Of a DNA stretch of 64,000 nucleotides, positions 6,462 to 15,623 are shown one piece after another. The position numbers were made by a program, and so were the translations under genes. The DNA comes from Thermococcaceae archaeon (lineage in GTDB: Archaea; Methanobacteriota_B; Thermococci; Thermococcales; Thermococcaceae): the NCBI GenBank assembly GCA_030156945.1, contig JASGLT010000001.1:62001-126000 (forward strand), given 5' to 3'. The first letter of the stretch is position 1; every line of letters starts with the position of its first letter. Below the pieces are notes generated by a model, which was not told the DNA's origin, made no database searches, and was given only the letters and a program-made list of their open reading frames with translations.

Positions 6462-8333
6462 TCACTCCTTCTCCCCCTTCAGAATCTTCTCGACCTCAAA
6501 GCCCTCCTCATACTTCTTCAGCTTCCTCTCGAAGAACTCGATGAAGAGCTTGTAGCGCTTGGCCCTGTGCTTCGGGCTTCCGCGGATGCTGTGGCCGTGG
6601 GCACCGCGCCTGAATATGGCTATGTACGCCTCCTTTCCGAGGTCTTTCAGAACGTTGTAGAACATCAGGCTTTGGTCGAGCGGGCAACGGTAGTCCTCGA
6701 GGCTGTGGATCAGCATGAGCGGCGCCTTCACCCTCTCGGCGTAGAACAGGGGGCTGAGCTTCCTGTAGTTCTCGTTTTCGAGCGGGTTAGGGCCGATGAC
6801 CTCGACATCAAGCCATAGGCCAACGTCGGAGAATGCATAGCTGGTGAGCCAGTAGCTTATACCGTTCTCACTTATACCAGCCTTGAAGAGGTCTGACTGT
6901 GTTACCGCCCAGTTCGTCATATAACCTCCATAGCTTATGCCCGTTATACCAACCCTCTCGCGGTCTGCCTGGGGCTCGAGCTTGAAGAACTCCTCGATTC
7001 CAGCCATAATGTCCTCGAAGTCCTCCAAGCCCGTTCTTTCGAGAACTCTCAAAGCGAAGTCTTCTGTATAGCCGTTGCTCCCGCGCGGGTTCACAAAGAC
7101 GATGTAGTATCCTTTGCTTGCCATCAGCTGCATCTCGTACTTGAAGTAGTGGCCGTACATTCCCTTAGGCCCGCCGTGGACGAAGACTATAACGGGGGCT
7201 TTCTCGTCCTCCTTGAGTTCAGGCTTAATGTACCAGCCGTCTATCTCGAGGTCTTTGCTCTTGAACCTGAAGTGCCTCGGCTCGAAGGTCTTTAGCTTTT
7301 CAAAGATGGGCCCGTTGTAGTCTGTCAGCTGTCTCAGCTCGCCGTCGTAGAGGTAGAGCTCCCTTAGCCTCGTTGCAGTCTCGATGAGGAGTGCCACCCT
7401 TCCGTTGTGAACATCGAAGCCCATTACCCAGTGGTCGCCGACGATGAGCGGCTTAACCTCGCTGTCCCAGAGGTAAAGGTTGACCTTTCCAGCGTCGGGA
7501 ACCGTGAAGTATACCTTACCATCGTCGAGCTTTGCACTCCCGGTGTTGAGCGGGCCTTCGTACACGGGCTTAAGCTCGCCGTCCCAGAGATAGAGCCAGT
7601 CGTGCCCGCTCATGAACTTCTTCTCCCTCTTTCCGTGGAGGAGGATGGCCTTTCCGTCGGAATCAACGGCCTCGAATGAGACCCTCTCGAAGAGCTTTTC
7701 CTCCTCGCCGTCCTTCCAGAGGTAGATGTCGTAGAACTTGAAGAGCGCCGGCTTACTCCCCTCCCTGTGCGGGACGTTGATAACTACTCCATCGCCGTGC
7801 CATACCCCGCTGGAAAAGCGCGGCTTCTCGAACTCCTCAAGGATTTCTTCGCTCTCCGTGTCAAGTATCCAGAACGTAGTCTTCTCGCCGTCGAGAAAGC
7901 CCATGTTGTCGAACCAGACGGGAACGTCGTCGTCGAAGACGAAGTCCTCATCGTCCCTCCTCTTGAAGCCCACAACGAGAAGCCTCCTCGAGTCGTCGTT
8001 CCACTGGACTGAGCGGACGTTTTTGGCCGAGAGGACTTTCTTTGCGCTGAGGGTCTCCATGTCGGCAACCCATATCTCACTCTCCTTCTTCTCCTCGTTG
8101 GAACGCATGAAGGCGAGCTTTTTCCCGTCCGGAGAAATCCTCGGCATTGAGGCGTTCTCAACGAACCTCCTGGCACCGCTCTCAAGATCCTCAACGACGA
8201 CGGTGCTCTCGTATTTGTTGTCCTTCATGTTGACCTTCGTGAGAACGTAGGCAACTTTGCTCCCCCTTATCCTCGGGTCGCCGAGGTAGGCGAACTTAGA
8301 AAAGGTCTTATCGTTCCATTCGATACTGCTCAT
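6462..8333 (-). CDS. acylaminoacyl-peptidase, prolyl oligopeptidase family (S9C)
   Basis: 623 aa, the normal length for the family. Residues 1 to about 360 form the beta-propeller, with repeated WD-like strands (SPDGKKLAFMRS, WNDDSRRLLVV). The C-terminal alpha/beta hydrolase has VFVHGGPKGMYG (oxyanion region), nucleophile elbow GISYGGYMTNW, the Asp in SLEDYRCPLDQS and the His in RRGAHGHSI. It releases N-acylated amino acids or cleaves short peptides in the cytosol. The ATG at 8333 is divergent from the small membrane gene at 8416. Characterized Pyrococcus acylaminoacyl-peptidases look the same. Confidence 0.92.
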   Translation of the reverse strand: MSSIEWNDKTFSKFAYLGDPRIRGSKVAYVLTKVNMKDNKYESTVVVEDLESGARRFVENASMPRISPDGKKLAFMRSNEEKKESEIWVADMETLSAKKVLSAKNVRSVQWNDDSRRLLVVGFKRRDDEDFVFDDDVPVWFDNMGFLDGEKTTFWILDTESEEILEEFEKPRFSSGVWHGDGVVINVPHREGSKPALFKFYDIYLWKDGEEEKLFERVSFEAVDSDGKAILLHGKREKKFMSGHDWLYLWDGELKPVYEGPLNTGSAKLDDGKVYFTVPDAGKVNLYLWDSEVKPLIVGDHWVMGFDVHNGRVALLIETATRLRELYLYDGELRQLTDYNGPIFEKLKTFEPRHFRFKSKDLEIDGWYIKPELKEDEKAPVIVFVHGGPKGMYGHYFKYEMQLMASKGYYIVFVNPRGSNGYTEDFALRVLERTGLEDFEDIMAGIEEFFKLEPQADRERVGITGISYGGYMTNWAVTQSDLFKAGISENGISYWLTSYAFSDVGLWLDVEVIGPNPLENENYRKLSPLFYAERVKAPLMLIHSLEDYRCPLDQSLMFYNVLKDLGKEAYIAIFRRGAHGHSIRGSPKHRAKRYKLFIEFFERKLKKYEEGFEVEKILKGEKE

Positions 8334-8415
8334 GACGATATCACCGAATTATGTTTGAGCCGAAGCTTATATCGTTTGCGGAAGGTTTTAAACTCCTCAA
8401 ACCTATGTTCTCCTC

Positions 8416-8745
8416 ATGAAGGAGACAACAGCTGTTGGGCTCATACTCGCAGTGGGCGTCGGAATTGCCCTGCTAACAAGGAGCTATCTGGGAGTTGCAA
8501 TAGCAGCGCTCGGAATTCCAGCGTATCTGGCCTATACAGCGAGGGAGCAGAACATTCTGGCGAAGTCCAGGCTCTACGACAGAGACCTATTCGTCATGAT
8601 AATCATCGCAGTTGCAGTTATAGTCGCCTTCGACCGCCTGTGGGATCCAAGACTTGGGCTGATAGCCATGGCGATTGCAGCACCGCTGATAGCCCTATAC
8701 ACCGACAGGTTAAAGGCGAGAAAGGAGGGCGAAAAGTCCGGATAG
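8416..8745 (+). CDS. small integral membrane protein
   Basis: 109 aa with three to four hydrophobic helices (about AVGLILAVGVGIALL, VAIAALGIPAYLAY, VMIIIAVAVIVAF and GLIAMAIAAPLIALY) and a basic C terminus KARKEGEKSG. No recognisable family or functional motif. It is the only gene on its transcript. The 3' end overlaps the convergent kinase-like gene by 36 bp. A TATA-like GGTTTTAAAC lies about 30 bp before the start. Confidence 0.7.
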   Translation: MKETTAVGLILAVGVGIALLTRSYLGVAIAALGIPAYLAYTAREQNILAKSRLYDRDLFVMIIIAVAVIVAFDRLWDPRLGLIAMAIAAPLIALYTDRLKARKEGEKSG

Positions 8746-9357
8746 TGTCCTTTTTCTCTTGTATACCTTCAATTTTTCCCGCATTTCCCTTATAAATGCC
8801 TCATCAATACCGAACTTTTCCCTAACCCGTTTAGAAATGGCGTTGTCGCTTAGGAAGAGCATCGCCATAGCAGAAGTTAGATTTTTAGGCTTTCTCCATC
8901 CAGCTTTCTCGAAATCTATAATGTAAACCCTATCACCGATTATTATGTGCTTTCCCCCCTGTATCTGCCCGTGGTCAAGCCCCAACCTGTCCAAAAGGGC
9001 CGTTTTTTCGACTATCTCAAAGAGGTGTCGCTTTTCAATGTTAGCGTGAAGAAGCATCTCCCCATCGGCAAACTCTCTTATGAGGTATTCAAGCCCTTCA
9101 AAAGTGCCGTAGTCCACGAGAGAAGGTGTTACGCGGAAGGGTGCTATCCTTCTTATCACCTCGGCCTCCTTCGAGAAGTTGCGCCTCGGCGAGTCCGGCC
9201 TCTGGAGCTTTATTATGACTTCTTTTTCATGTAAGCGGCCCCTGAAGATAATACTCGTTGTACCCTTGCCGTAAGGTCTAAGGTTTTCGAATCCCTGGCT
9301 TTTTAGATGGGAGTAAAATCGCTCCAACCGAGCCCCACTTATCAGGTGTTCAAACAT
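8710..9357 (-). CDS. RIO/Bud32-like predicted serine/threonine kinase (COG2112-like)
   Basis: About 215 aa from the ATG at 9357 (MFEHLISGARLERF). A glycine-poor nucleotide loop YGKGTTSIIFRG precedes the invariant lysine in EVIIKLQRPD. The catalytic loop appears as LDRLGLDHGQIQGGKHIII and the metal-binding DFG equivalent as VYIIDFEKAG. This matches minimal archaeal kinases; I recall the group as COG2112. Substrate unknown. The catalytic loop lacks a full HxDxxxxN, so activity should be tested. The ORF track's longer start would overlap the divergent AsnC-domain gene, so I reject it. Confidence 0.7.
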   Translation of the reverse strand: MFEHLISGARLERFYSHLKSQGFENLRPYGKGTTSIIFRGRLHEKEVIIKLQRPDSPRRNFSKEAEVIRRIAPFRVTPSLVDYGTFEGLEYLIREFADGEMLLHANIEKRHLFEIVEKTALLDRLGLDHGQIQGGKHIIIGDRVYIIDFEKAGWRKPKNLTSAMAMLFLSDNAISKRVREKFGIDEAFIREMREKLKVYKRKRTLSGLFALLSRL

Positions 9358-9409
9358 ACGCCTCGATAAACTTAAATAGTCCGGGAATAAAATAGTTTTG
9401 GTGATACCC

Positions 9410-9640
9410 ATGGTGACGGCTTTTATTTTGATGATGGTTACGGCTGCCGGAAAAGAAAGGGAAGTTATGGAGAAGCTCCTCGCAATGCCCGAGGTTAAGG
9501 AGGCTTACTTTGTTTACGGGGAGTACGACCTCGTAGTTAAGGTCGAAACCAAGACGCTAAAGGACCTTGACCAGTTCATAACCGAGAAGATAAGGCGCAT
9601 GCCCGAGATCCAGATGACCTCGACGATGATAGCCATCTGA
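9410..9640 (+). CDS. stand-alone AsnC/Lrp ligand-binding (RAM) domain protein
   Basis: 77 aa from the ATG at 9410, preceded by GGTG. The sequence MVTAFILMMVTAAGKEREVM with EAYFVYGEYDLVVKVE and a C-terminal MTSTMIAI strand is a complete RAM domain without a DNA-binding helix-turn-helix. Such proteins form ring oligomers that bind amino acids and can mix with full-length Lrp/AsnC regulators. A TATA-like CTTAAATAG is about 30 bp upstream. Full AsnC regulators in the window (54929-55378 and 56582-57508) could be partners, but nothing here shows it. Confidence 0.85.
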   Translation: MVTAFILMMVTAAGKEREVMEKLLAMPEVKEAYFVYGEYDLVVKVETKTLKDLDQFITEKIRRMPEIQMTSTMIAI

Positions 9641-9651
9641 GTCTCCGTATC

Positions 9652-9657
9652 TTTTTT
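9652..9657 (+). terminator. oligo-T terminator after the RAM-domain gene
   Basis: Six consecutive T residues 12-17 bp after the stop codon, the typical archaeal T-tract termination signal; no hairpin is needed. Confidence 0.4.
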
Positions 9658-9706
9658 CTCATTGCTCGGTACCTTTTTTAGTCAGCTCCTGTCCCGACCA
9701 GACTCC

Positions 9707-11254
9707 TCACCTCAAGTCCGCCTTTCTAAACTTCAGCCACGAGGCCGCAAGGTAAAGCAGTGTTGGAATCACAATCAGTGATAGATTACTCTTGTGATTT
9801 AAAAGACTAACTAACGGCCCTGGCGGCAGTACTTTCTTCGGAGACACCGCCGATGCTAAGACAGAGTGCTGAACCTCTGGAACCGGGAAGTAGAGGGCCT
9901 TTCTCGTGAACTCTTCAGAGCGTCCAAACACTGCCATAAATGCTATCGGTACTGCGAAGTCCAGCAGGAAGGCCAGCAGGATTGAGGTTAGGAGTGCTTT
10001 TCTGCCCCCTGTGAGGGTTGAGAGCAGGTAGCCGAGGGCAAGGTAGTAGAGGAGCGAGAGGAAGACCAGAACTCCGAAGACGAGCCCAATTTCAACGGCC
10101 CTCCTTCCACCCCCGAGGTGAACGGCGTAGGCGATGAGAACCCCCGCGTAAAGGGCCGTTCCGAGGAAGACCGCCACCATGTCACTCAGGAGCGTTCCCA
10201 AGAAGAAGTCCTTTCTCCTTAGGGGCTTGCTGAGCAGGACTCTGGCAGTTCCGTTCTCTATGGTCGAGCTTATTGAAAGCGTCCCGAGCGGGAGAACCAC
10301 GAGGGGCAGGGGAACCCCGCTTAGGTTGAAAATGAGCGAGTTCAAAAGGCCTGCAGGGCCGTAGTGAGTGTAGCCTTTGCTGAGGGAGGGTAACTTCATC
10401 AGTGCCATCAAGCCTGAGAAAACTGCAAAGGCAATGAAGCGCTTGCTCTGCAGGCTCAGACCGAGGAAAACTCCGTAAAGCCCGCGCAGTGGGGAGGAGA
10501 CACCCACGGGCACTTCCGCGGGTAGGGATCTGGATCCTCTGAGCTCCGTCAGTCTGAAGAGCTCCATTCCAGCGATTGAGAGGGCAAGTGAGAGGGCTAA
10601 AAGCTCTCCAACGGGTCTGTGAGATATCAAGATTTCACTTTCAATAGAAAGAACCTTTCCAAGATAAACCGTCGGGATAAACGAATAGTCTAGCTCTCCC
10701 GCGAGGGCAAGGATGACGAAGGCCCCGAGGCCGAGAACGACTCCGAAGTCTCGGGAGGTCGCGAGCGGGAGCAGGAGGAGGGCGATTCCGATTACACCGA
10801 TCAGCGAGAGCGAGAGTGCGAGCGAGCCGAGAACGTAGTCCCTGACCTCGAAGCCGTGAAGGAACATCGCGAGCGCTCCGGAGAGTACCATCCCCGTGAT
10901 GGAAGCTAAGGCGAGCTTTAACCCCTCAATGACCCAGTTGAGGAAGTAGCGCCTTCTCGTTAGCGGCTTTGAGAGCATCAGGACCAAGTTGCCGCGCTCA
11001 AAGTCCGAGCCGAAGCGCGAGAGGAGCAGAACCAGGAAGACGGGAACCAAAAGATACTTGAAAAAGCTGGGAAGCCACTTCCTCAGAAGTTCGAGCGTCA
11101 CTAAGTAGCCAAGCTTTTCTGGGGGGAGTGTTATGTTGTGGACGCTGAAATAGTATAGCTCCAGCTCTACTCCGATGGCTGGGAAGAGGGAGATGAGGAA
11201 GACGATAACTGGATGGTTCGTTCTGATCCGTTTCATCAGTTTGATCCCTTTCAT
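9707..11254 (-). CDS. ABC-2 type transporter permease, internally duplicated
   Basis: 515 aa, about twelve hydrophobic helices. The motif VLMLSKPLTRRRYFLNW in the first half recurs as VLLSKPLRRKDFFLGT in the second, so the protein is two fused six-helix ABC-2 units. The ATG at 11254 overlaps the stop of the upstream permease (ATGA), giving translational coupling. Such proteins export drugs, lipids or peptides when paired with an ATPase. No ATPase gene lies next to the pair, which is unusual; the energizing subunit must be encoded elsewhere or lost. Confidence 0.8.
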   Translation of the reverse strand: MKGIKLMKRIRTNHPVIVFLISLFPAIGVELELYYFSVHNITLPPEKLGYLVTLELLRKWLPSFFKYLLVPVFLVLLLSRFGSDFERGNLVLMLSKPLTRRRYFLNWVIEGLKLALASITGMVLSGALAMFLHGFEVRDYVLGSLALSLSLIGVIGIALLLLPLATSRDFGVVLGLGAFVILALAGELDYSFIPTVYLGKVLSIESEILISHRPVGELLALSLALSIAGMELFRLTELRGSRSLPAEVPVGVSSPLRGLYGVFLGLSLQSKRFIAFAVFSGLMALMKLPSLSKGYTHYGPAGLLNSLIFNLSGVPLPLVVLPLGTLSISSTIENGTARVLLSKPLRRKDFFLGTLLSDMVAVFLGTALYAGVLIAYAVHLGGGRRAVEIGLVFGVLVFLSLLYYLALGYLLSTLTGGRKALLTSILLAFLLDFAVPIAFMAVFGRSEEFTRKALYFPVPEVQHSVLASAVSPKKVLPPGPLVSLLNHKSNLSLIVIPTLLYLAASWLKFRKADLR

Positions 11255-12483
11255 TTAACCACGCCCCTAAGCTCGATTCTGAGAGCGCGCAGGTGGATAA
11301 GGAGTATAACAGGTAGCGTGAGAATAAGGAACAAGACGGCAACGAGGATTGAGCTCTCCTGGAGCGTTGGACTCATCAAAAGCCCTAAAAACGGGAGCAC
11401 TACGAGCGCCAGTTTCCTGCTGAACAATCCTATGAGAAAAACGACTGAAGACGTGAACAGAACCACTGGGAAGGAGGGGCCAAAAACAGGTGTGAAAAGG
11501 GTAAAAACGGCCGAAACCACGAGGAAACGCCCAGTTATATATGTCCTTCTTACGGGTTTGCTGAGGATTAGGGAGTAATCTTCCGAGAGGACCTCCAGCA
11601 CTACCAGGGGGAGGAGGAATAGGGAGAAGAACGCCTTAAGAGTTCCCTCAACCGGAAGGATTAACACCATGAAGAGCGCGAGGAACGCTCTCGAAGCCCA
11701 GAGGGCCGCCACCTCCTTCCGAACCCACCAGGGGAGCGATTGGACGTACAGTGATGGGAGTGTCGGTCTTAGAAGTCCGCCTGGTTCGAGGCGGAGGAAA
11801 GTAAGGAGGGAAACCGCGAGTAGAAGGGCCGTAAAGCCAAGAGAAATCCCAAACCTGAGAAACGCGTCTTTCCAATCTCCATCCGCAACGTCGCGGGCAA
11901 AGAGTTCGAGCTGGACGCCGGGTGAGAAGAACGCCATATTGCCGTACTCCTTTTCGAGGGAGTGCACGATGGCAGAGTACTCAGCTTTTTTGGCCTCGTA
12001 ATCAGCAAAGGTCTCGATTCCCAGCGCTTTCTGAGCGTTGTCTTGGGCCTTCATATCTATGTAGCCCATTGGGACGAACGTCAGAAAGAGGAAAATCACA
12101 GTCCCCACGAGGACGACCTTCTTCGAGTTTTTGAGGAAAAACGCGGTTAGGTATCCCATTGGAAGGAAGGGGAGGGCAAACAAGGCATAGAGGGCGCTTA
12201 TGGGCTTTATGGCTGCAGGGAGGAATACAAAAAGGGACAGTGTGATGTGGGAGAGGAGGAGTCCAATGAAGAGCCTAATCCTTTGAATAGGTTTTGAAAG
12301 CAGTGTTTCAATCCCCTCGGAGATGCCCATCGGAAAAACCGAGGAAAGCAGGAAGCCGAGGACTAAGTAAGGAATTATGGGTGAGATTTCACTATCAATG
12401 AGCGTGGAGATTAGGGTTAAGACCGATGCAACCAGGAGGGGTCTTGAGAGCCGCCGTATTTCGATTTTGAGGATGGTCAGCAT
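11251..12483 (-). CDS. ABC-2 type transporter permease, partner of the next gene
   Basis: About 410 aa from the ATG at 12483 (MLTILKIEIRRLSR), which has GAGAGGTG upstream; the ORF-track start at 12549 is less likely. It shows the same internal repeat as its partner: ETLLSKPIQRIRLFIG and LILSKPVRRTYITG. Multiple membrane helices with one loop of about 60 polar residues (KAQDNAQKALGIETF). Upstream the frame is open with a possible relic ending SSLEVFRDV, reminiscent of ABC ATPase C termini, but too short to claim. It is first in a two-gene operon. Confidence 0.75.
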   Translation of the reverse strand: MLTILKIEIRRLSRPLLVASVLTLISTLIDSEISPIIPYLVLGFLLSSVFPMGISEGIETLLSKPIQRIRLFIGLLLSHITLSLFVFLPAAIKPISALYALFALPFLPMGYLTAFFLKNSKKVVLVGTVIFLFLTFVPMGYIDMKAQDNAQKALGIETFADYEAKKAEYSAIVHSLEKEYGNMAFFSPGVQLELFARDVADGDWKDAFLRFGISLGFTALLLAVSLLTFLRLEPGGLLRPTLPSLYVQSLPWWVRKEVAALWASRAFLALFMVLILPVEGTLKAFFSLFLLPLVVLEVLSEDYSLILSKPVRRTYITGRFLVVSAVFTLFTPVFGPSFPVVLFTSSVVFLIGLFSRKLALVVLPFLGLLMSPTLQESSILVAVLFLILTLPVILLIHLRALRIELRGVVK

Positions 12484-12779
12484 TTTATCACCTCTCGGAC
12501 GTAATCCGGATTTGGCGGGAAGCTTGAAGGCTAGTGGGCTACTTTTCACATCTCTAAAAACCTCAAGACTACTCCTAAGATGTCCTTCATTCCCATCGAG
12601 AAAAGTTAGAAGGGGGACTTAAAAATTTACCTCTCGTCTATTCCCCCCACGCGCTTTATCCCCCTCGGCATTCTTAGTCCCTTTGAACACCGCTAGGGAC
12701 ATGGGATAATGGACTGGCCGGCATCGTAGGGGGTACACTCAAATCTTGACTCTAATTTTGTAAGGAAGGTACGGCATGA

Positions 12780-13964
12780 TCACAGCCGTGGCTGCCACTG
12801 ATCAACGTCCTCCTTGAGCACGCTCGAAACCGCGATTGCAAAGAACGCTATTACCACCGCGGAGACTAGGACTGCCCACCAGTAGCGACCCATCAATGCT
12901 CCCTGCTTGAGAAGTTCTGAGGTGTAAGAGCCCCAATTAGTGCCCGGAATAATGTTGAACAGACCTAACACAGAAACAAACGCCACCACCCTGGGGAAGA
13001 GCATGCTGACGTAGGAAAGCGTATAACTGAGCACGAGGGGGAGAATGTGCCTGGATATTATGTAAACATCCGAGGCACCCATACTTTTGCTGGCCGCAAT
13101 GTACTCCTGAACTTTCTCATTTTCCACTATGCCCCGTACTGAGTTGGAGTACTGGCTGAAAAAGAAGAGCGCTATGATGATCCCGGCGAGCCAATCCGGA
13201 ATAATGAGTTTAGTGTACGCTCCCACCTTGGAAACGGCGTATATCATTACCAGGACGAGGGGGATTGCCGGTATTGAATGAAACGCCTCCACCAGCACCC
13301 TCGCAGCGTCACCGACAACGTTGGAGTAATAGCCGGACATCACGCCAAAGGGCAGGCCTATGACTATAACGAACAGCACTGCAAAGCCAGCGAGCACAAT
13401 AGTTCCCCATGTGGCCCGTACAAAGCCGACCCATAGGTCCCTGCCATATCCGTCGGTACCCAACAGGCCGTAGGCGTTGCCGAATAGAACTGACTCTCCA
13501 GATTCAACTCTAATTGTGTAGTCCCCCATCAAAAGAGTCCCATCTCCAGAGAGGAAGAGAATCTGAGCAGGCTCGTGAAGAACAATACTACCCTCATCGA
13601 GGCCCAGCTCCCTTCCGAAGGCTTTGACTTGGGCGGCCAAGGTGACGTTGGAGTTGATGCTTCCCGTTCCCGAAAGCCTGATTGAAAGGCCATCAGGACG
13701 GATTATGAGGAGGGTGGCGTTTGAAAGCACCAGGTTGGTCGGCAGGGTTCTCACTGACACAACGAGCTCTTCTCCCTCGCTCAATTTAAGCGACACCATG
13801 TCTGCCCTTGGATGCCAAACGGGGAGGGCGTTTTTTGGATAGTCGACCCAATAAAGCCTATCGTCCCAGTGCTTCATCTCCTCTGAAGAAACCGAGCTAC
13901 GTGCGCCCAGCATGAACACGATAAAAACGGCCACCATCATGAGCCCCCGCTTGTTCACCCTCAT
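12780..13964 (-). CDS. oligopeptide/dipeptide ABC permease, DppC-like
   Basis: 394 aa. One N-terminal helix is followed by an unusually long extracytoplasmic segment (about residues 30-170), then GTDGYGRDLWVGFVRATWGT, the DppC hallmark, five helices, and the coupling loop EYIAASKSMGASDVYIISRHILP (EAA motif). It forms the inner-membrane channel with the DppB-like partner, overlapping it by 4 bp. No solute-binding protein or DppD/F ATPases are adjacent on either side. The stop at 12780 is followed by 296 bp without a gene. Confidence 0.85.
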   Translation of the reverse strand: MRVNKRGLMMVAVFIVFMLGARSSVSSEEMKHWDDRLYWVDYPKNALPVWHPRADMVSLKLSEGEELVVSVRTLPTNLVLSNATLLIIRPDGLSIRLSGTGSINSNVTLAAQVKAFGRELGLDEGSIVLHEPAQILFLSGDGTLLMGDYTIRVESGESVLFGNAYGLLGTDGYGRDLWVGFVRATWGTIVLAGFAVLFVIVIGLPFGVMSGYYSNVVGDAARVLVEAFHSIPAIPLVLVMIYAVSKVGAYTKLIIPDWLAGIIIALFFFSQYSNSVRGIVENEKVQEYIAASKSMGASDVYIISRHILPLVLSYTLSYVSMLFPRVVAFVSVLGLFNIIPGTNWGSYTSELLKQGALMGRYWWAVLVSAVVIAFFAIAVSSVLKEDVDQWQPRL

Positions 13965-14974
13965 GCCGTAATCCCCCTCGGGTCTAGTCTGGTTTTAAGG
14001 AATTCAACTGCCATAGCGATAATGAGGTTCAGCACTATGAATGCCAAGAGCGGGAATGCAAAGAGGCTGGGGATGAAGTAGAAGGTTTCTGCCATTGAAC
14101 CGGAGAAGCTTGAACCAATCATTTGTCCCAGCCCTCCAAGCTTAAAGAGGTGGTCAACGACGATAACTATGCCCTCGACCTCGATTAGGTGCGAAAACCA
14201 TATGGACAGTGCCGGCACGGATATCGCCCTAAGGGCGGACATCAGAATCCTGTTTTCGGGAAGGCCCATAGCACGTTTGTAACTCACATAGGGGTTGAGA
14301 ACCTCCCTGCTTAACAGAAAGTAGAACTCGACCGCAAGGTACCAAAAAGAGGTCAGGACGACCGTAAGAACGGGAAATAACATGCTCTCAAGAATATCGA
14401 GCAGTTCTGCACCAGGGCCGGGGAATATTAAGAGATCGTTGGGGAGCGGCGAGTAAATGATGAGGAGGATGAAAACAACTCCCGGCCACCAGGCGGGAAT
14501 CCCCAAAACCACCCTGGCAAGGTTATTTAAGATCCCAGCCACCTTAGGACTTTTTAGTGCCCAAAAGGCAACCATGAGCGAGAGCGGGACTAAAATGATC
14601 TCGGAGATAAAGAGGAGAATCAAAGTTCGCAGAAGAGCCTCTTTTCTTGGAATCCTGAACTGATATAACTCAAGTTTTCTCCAAATTTTGTCCTGAGGGG
14701 GTTTTACCGACGATACTAGTGCATTGAAGCCCACAACCACGGAGGGTTTTGTGAGTTCCGGGTACTTCTTGGGAGCTATGTACTTCATGTAGTACTCCTC
14801 CGGCGTCATGCCTAACTTAGGGGCGTTTTTGTAAACCTCAGGATGTTTTAGGATATCGTTTTTTGCCATCTCCCTAAGTCCGGCCTTGACGCCCGTTCCC
14901 ACTAAAAAGGTCACCAGCAAGAGCGTCAGCGTGAACCTGACCGCCACCCGGAGCAGTCCCCGTGCGTTTCTCAA
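13961..14974 (-). CDS. oligopeptide/dipeptide ABC permease, DppB-like
   Basis: 337 aa. An N-terminal helix, then an external loop of about 85 residues, then five helices with the EAA-type loop YVSYKRAMGLPENRILMSALRAISVPAL and the typical GLGQMIGSSF before the last helix pair. First gene of a two-gene operon with the DppC-like subunit (ATGA overlap). In Thermococcales these permeases usually follow a binding-protein gene; here the upstream 300 bp hold only a decayed coding remnant (15028-15261). Confidence 0.85.
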   Translation of the reverse strand: MRNARGLLRVAVRFTLTLLLVTFLVGTGVKAGLREMAKNDILKHPEVYKNAPKLGMTPEEYYMKYIAPKKYPELTKPSVVVGFNALVSSVKPPQDKIWRKLELYQFRIPRKEALLRTLILLFISEIILVPLSLMVAFWALKSPKVAGILNNLARVVLGIPAWWPGVVFILLIIYSPLPNDLLIFPGPGAELLDILESMLFPVLTVVLTSFWYLAVEFYFLLSREVLNPYVSYKRAMGLPENRILMSALRAISVPALSIWFSHLIEVEGIVIVVDHLFKLGGLGQMIGSSFSGSMAETFYFIPSLFAFPLLAFIVLNLIIAMAVEFLKTRLDPRGITA

Positions 14975-15027
14975 TCAAATCCCTCCTATTGCACTCCCCT
15001 ATCAAAAAATAAAAAGTGAAAAACTAT

Positions 15028-15261
15028 TCAAATAATATCCAGCCTTAGGCAATCGGTATCCCTGACTGTTCCGCAGCTTTCCTCCGGACAGAGATCAATC
15101 ACACAGTTCCACTCGGGCTCCGCTGACTAGCTTCCGACATTCAGCTTCTTTAACACCAGGCATCAGCCCTTTAGGCTTTGCCTTATTGGAATCTCAGCTC
15201 CCATCGCCCTATAGAGGGGAAATGACCTTATCCAAAGGGCTTCATCCCGAATCACTTGACC
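15028..15261 (-). pseudogene. decayed cysteine-rich coding remnant
   Basis: Not in the ORF track. Reading the reverse strand by hand gives three protein-like stretches in three successive frames: GQVIRDEALWIRSFPLYRAM with GAEIPIRQ, then KPKGLMPGVKEAECRKLVSG, then AEPEWNCVIDLCPEESCGTV ending RDTDCLRLDII-stop. Each shift falls where the next stretch begins, as expected for one gene carrying two frameshifts. The cysteine-rich C terminus is not one I can name. It fills the gap between the DppB-like gene and a lipoprotein gene. Confidence 0.4.
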
Positions 15262-15275
15262 CGTCTAATCCTACC

Positions 15276-15623
15276 TCACTTTCCTTTTAGACTTATATCG
15301 AGACTTAGGGAATCCCCTCCCTCGTTCCTGATGATAACCTTCCAAGAACCCTCGGGGAGCTTCACGGTCTCCTTAACCTCGGTAACGTTCTCCTTCTTGA
15401 AGATTTCCTTTGATCCGTCCGAGGAGACTATCAGCAGGGTAAACGGGCCGTTTCCAGAGACCTTAACCTCCAAGTCCACCGGCCCCTTGAAGGAGTAACT
15501 GAGTTCCTTATGCGGCCCAACTATCTTGCCCTTTGAGTAGACGAAGTTTCCTCCCTCCATGCATCCGGCAACGAGAGCCACAAGGAGCAAACTGGTTAAA
15601 ACTACGAGGCCCCCTCTACTCAT
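15276..15623 (-). CDS. small lipoprotein
   Basis: 115 aa. Signal sequence with a lipobox, LLVALVAGC, so the protein is anchored through the cysteine near residue 21. The mature part (about 95 residues) is beta-strand rich (GPVDLEVKVSGNGPFTLLIV) and looks like a single small sandwich domain. Function unknown. It lies just upstream of the decayed remnant and of the orphan Dpp permeases on the same strand. Confidence 0.75.
   Translation of the reverse strand: MSRGGLVVLTSLLLVALVAGCMEGGNFVYSKGKIVGPHKELSYSFKGPVDLEVKVSGNGPFTLLIVSSDGSKEIFKKENVTEVKETVKLPEGSWKVIIRNEGGDSLSLDISLKGK

Noticed and set aside
12487-12610. Possible C-terminal relic of an ABC ATPase upstream of the ABC-2 permeases (SSLEVFRDV)
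   Set aside because: The open frame is about 40 codons and only one short stretch resembles ABC ATPase ends; not enough to list as a gene.
12484-12779. 296-bp gap between the two permease operons
   Set aside because: Apart from the possible ATPase relic and AT-rich promoter-like stretches (near 12620), no gene or repeat could be supported.
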